A stretch of 64,000 nt of DNA from NCBI RefSeq assembly GCF_028389875.1, contig NC_084669.1:33890731-33954730 (forward strand), given 5' to 3'. Positions 61,972 to 64,000 of this stretch are shown here, piece after piece. Both the position numbers and the translations under genes were made by a program. The first letter of the stretch is position 1. Each line of letters begins with the position of its first letter. The DNA is from Rhea pennata (taxonomy: Eukaryota; Chordata; Aves; Rheiformes; Rheidae). The notes under the pieces were generated by a model, which saw only the letters and a program-made list of their open reading frames with translations, had not been told where the DNA came from and made no database searches.

Positions 61972-64000
61972 AAATGCTTAAACAACCAGAGGACTCCAGT
62001 GGCCCATAAAACCCTTGCACCTTGTTTCTCTGTCCTTCTAGTAATCAGTGCTGGTCAGGGTACTACCGCATCACTCCAACAGCTGATATGAGCACCTTCA
62101 ACTCCCCTCATTCCTAATTTCCTTCCTTCTCACTCAAAATCAAAAACCTCTCCTTACTGTTGCTAGAGATGAGGAGTTCATCCTCATTTCGTGTAAGGAC
62201 AGGAATGTAATATGAAAAGCAGGTCTGTAGAATTTGTATGTTATATACATACAGCATTTATATAGATCTTCCTGTTATCCAAAATTTCTTCCATGTAACT
62301 AAGACAGACTTTGGTTTGGGGCCTTGGGTTTCAGGAAGGTGGTTCTGATATGAACATATAAGGCTGCATTACAACAGCAGATGTTCTTCTGTACACACAA
62401 AACCCTAACAGTACCAAAATATCTCTGCAAACCTTTTGTAGGTGATGTTTTTAAGCCTGGCATTTGCATATTGGTATTGTTAAACCCAGCACACTAAAGT
62501 AATAATAATGCTCTCATCATTTTCTACGAACAGTTCTAAAATGGAGAAAGTGGATGCCTGATCAATTCAGTATCAACATGAAATAAAAACAAGCGCTCAG
62601 CAAAGTTTCAATAAATAGTGTAGTATTGTCATACATATTAAAACATCTTAGAAGGGAAAACATTTATTACTAACAAGCTTCCAAAGCAAGCTGGATATGT
62701 AGGGCTGCTGAATTCTTTTCACCAATAAACTGTGGAGAAAACTGCAGAATTGACATTAATCTTATTCTTTAATACTTTTTGCTGGGAAATTTCCTCATAG
62801 TCTATTCAAATTTCATTTCACAAATGTCTTATGGAAATAGAGGTTTTACAAAAGTGGAATAGCCCAAATTCTCTGTACTGAAAAGTGGCTATACTTAGAA
62901 TCACTTCTGCAGAAAGGGAACACCTTAATAAACGCTCTGCATGGCCATTTGTGACAGAGGGTTATATGTCTGCCAACACAACCTACACTTTTTATATTAA
63001 TAGTACAAGTCAGAATAAATATTATCTTCACTCATGTGACAGCCCTTTGACAAAGTAGAATTGGCCTGCTTGATTAGGAATACGTGTCAAACAGATAATG
63101 GGGGAATCCCTTTCAGCAGTGTCACACAACCTGAGCAGCCATAATGAGACCAATTTAATGAGCCTCCTGTTTTACAAGAGATATTAATTGCAGTCCTGTC
63201 ACATAAGGTACAATTCAAGATAAAATGCATTAAATGGAGGGAAATTGGATTTCATTCCTTTTTTGTCCTGATTACAAATTTGCTTGCAGGATCATGAATC
63301 TCCTCACTGCTAATCTAAATACTCCAAGTGGCTAACACACACCTTAGAACAATGTGCACTGTTATGAAGGCCACTGAACACTAGAAGAATGTCAAGCTTT
63401 TTGTTGCAAATTTCAGGCATTGTTATTTTAACTCTACTATAGATATTTTTTTTCTTCTTGTACAAACACAATGAGAATCTGCCCCATAAAGAGAGATCAT
63501 TCCTGTGCATCTATCTGTAAGGCTGCTTCCTGATCTCTCACCAATATGGTCTTTATCTTATAAATGCTTCTGTAAGCGCTCCATTTTATACTCTTCTTCC
63601 ACGAAGCTAACAAGCTTACAATGGGATACACCTAAGTGTTGTACACACCTAAGTGATGTGCTAGATTGGAGTACAAATTACCTTCATCCAAGTAAATCAC
63701 AACTCCCAGCCCTGTGTTTTGATGTATTCTCATCCAATTACCTTTTATAATAGAACACGTGTTCTCCCTCAGTGTATCATACAAATATGCTGCCACAAGT
63801 GGCATTTAAAAGGCAATCAATCACAAATGTCATTCCTTTTCTTCTGAATCCCGGTTGTGAATATTTATTTTCCCCTTGTGCACTTTTTGCTGGGCCTGGC
63901 AGCATGTGCTGCGTCACAGGGCTGGGAAGGAGCAGGAGTGCTAGTGCAGCGTTGCCAAAGCATGTGCTCTCAGGCAGGGCTCCTTCAAGTGAGGGAGAGG

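Larger units (their letters stand above)
55001..64000. other. Intergenic, no gene recognised
   Basis: AT-rich DNA with short open frames only. An octamer with a nearby SOX-like word lies at 62462-62483, and homeodomain-like words cluster at 63060-63260. No exon of the next genes expected upstream of EGR2 (NRBF2, JMJD1C in human) was recognised. Confidence 0.5.

Overview
The window is vertebrate nuclear DNA, most likely from a bird. Its two recognisable protein genes are ADO (2-aminoethanethiol/cysteamine dioxygenase, + strand, one coding exon) and EGR2 (Krox20, - strand, two coding exons). They face each other tail to tail, the order and orientation known from human 10q21 (ADO then EGR2). Three things point to a bird: the intensely GC-rich, alanine- and proline-rich coding of both genes; a short (234 bp) EGR2 intron; and flanks almost free of young interspersed repeats, with no Alu, L1 or other fresh element and only decayed old repeats. 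A crocodilian or turtle cannot be excluded by eye.

Layout. 1-33.8 kb is an AT-rich gene desert 5' of ADO (equally, 3' of EGR2). It holds poly-A/T tracts, decayed SINE-like and palindromic repeat relics, a small GC-rich patch near 29 kb and scattered POU/SOX-like sites. 33.8-35.6 kb is the ADO CpG island with a YY1 motif, two opposed ZNF143-type motifs, GC boxes and a CGG repeat, followed by the ADO coding exon (34627-35364) and an AT-rich 3' UTR probably reaching about 37.6-37.8 kb. 38.2-39.48 kb is an unexplained GC/CpG-rich block between the two gene ends. 39.49-41.96 kb is EGR2 on the - strand: 3' UTR, zinc-finger exon, short intron, first coding exon and 5' UTR. 41.96-43.3 kb is the EGR2 promoter and a large CpG island with immediate-early-gene elements (TATA-like, CRE, two exact CArG boxes, Ets sites), two kappaB-type sites and near-consensus EGR sites. 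43.3-64 kb is the gene desert upstream of EGR2 and is expected to be regulatory; it contains simple repeats, old repeats and AT-rich stretches with homeodomain/Meis-like motifs.

The two genes are not known to share a pathway. ADO is a housekeeping-type thiol dioxygenase and N-terminal cysteine oxygen sensor. EGR2 is an inducible zinc-finger transcription factor of hindbrain, neural crest, myelinating Schwann cells and lymphocytes. Their promoters show that contrast: a TATA-less YY1/ZNF143 CpG promoter for ADO, and an SRE/CRE/TATA promoter for EGR2. I found no tRNA, rRNA, CRISPR array or intact mobile element. The long open frames in GC-rich DNA are judged to be composition artefacts.
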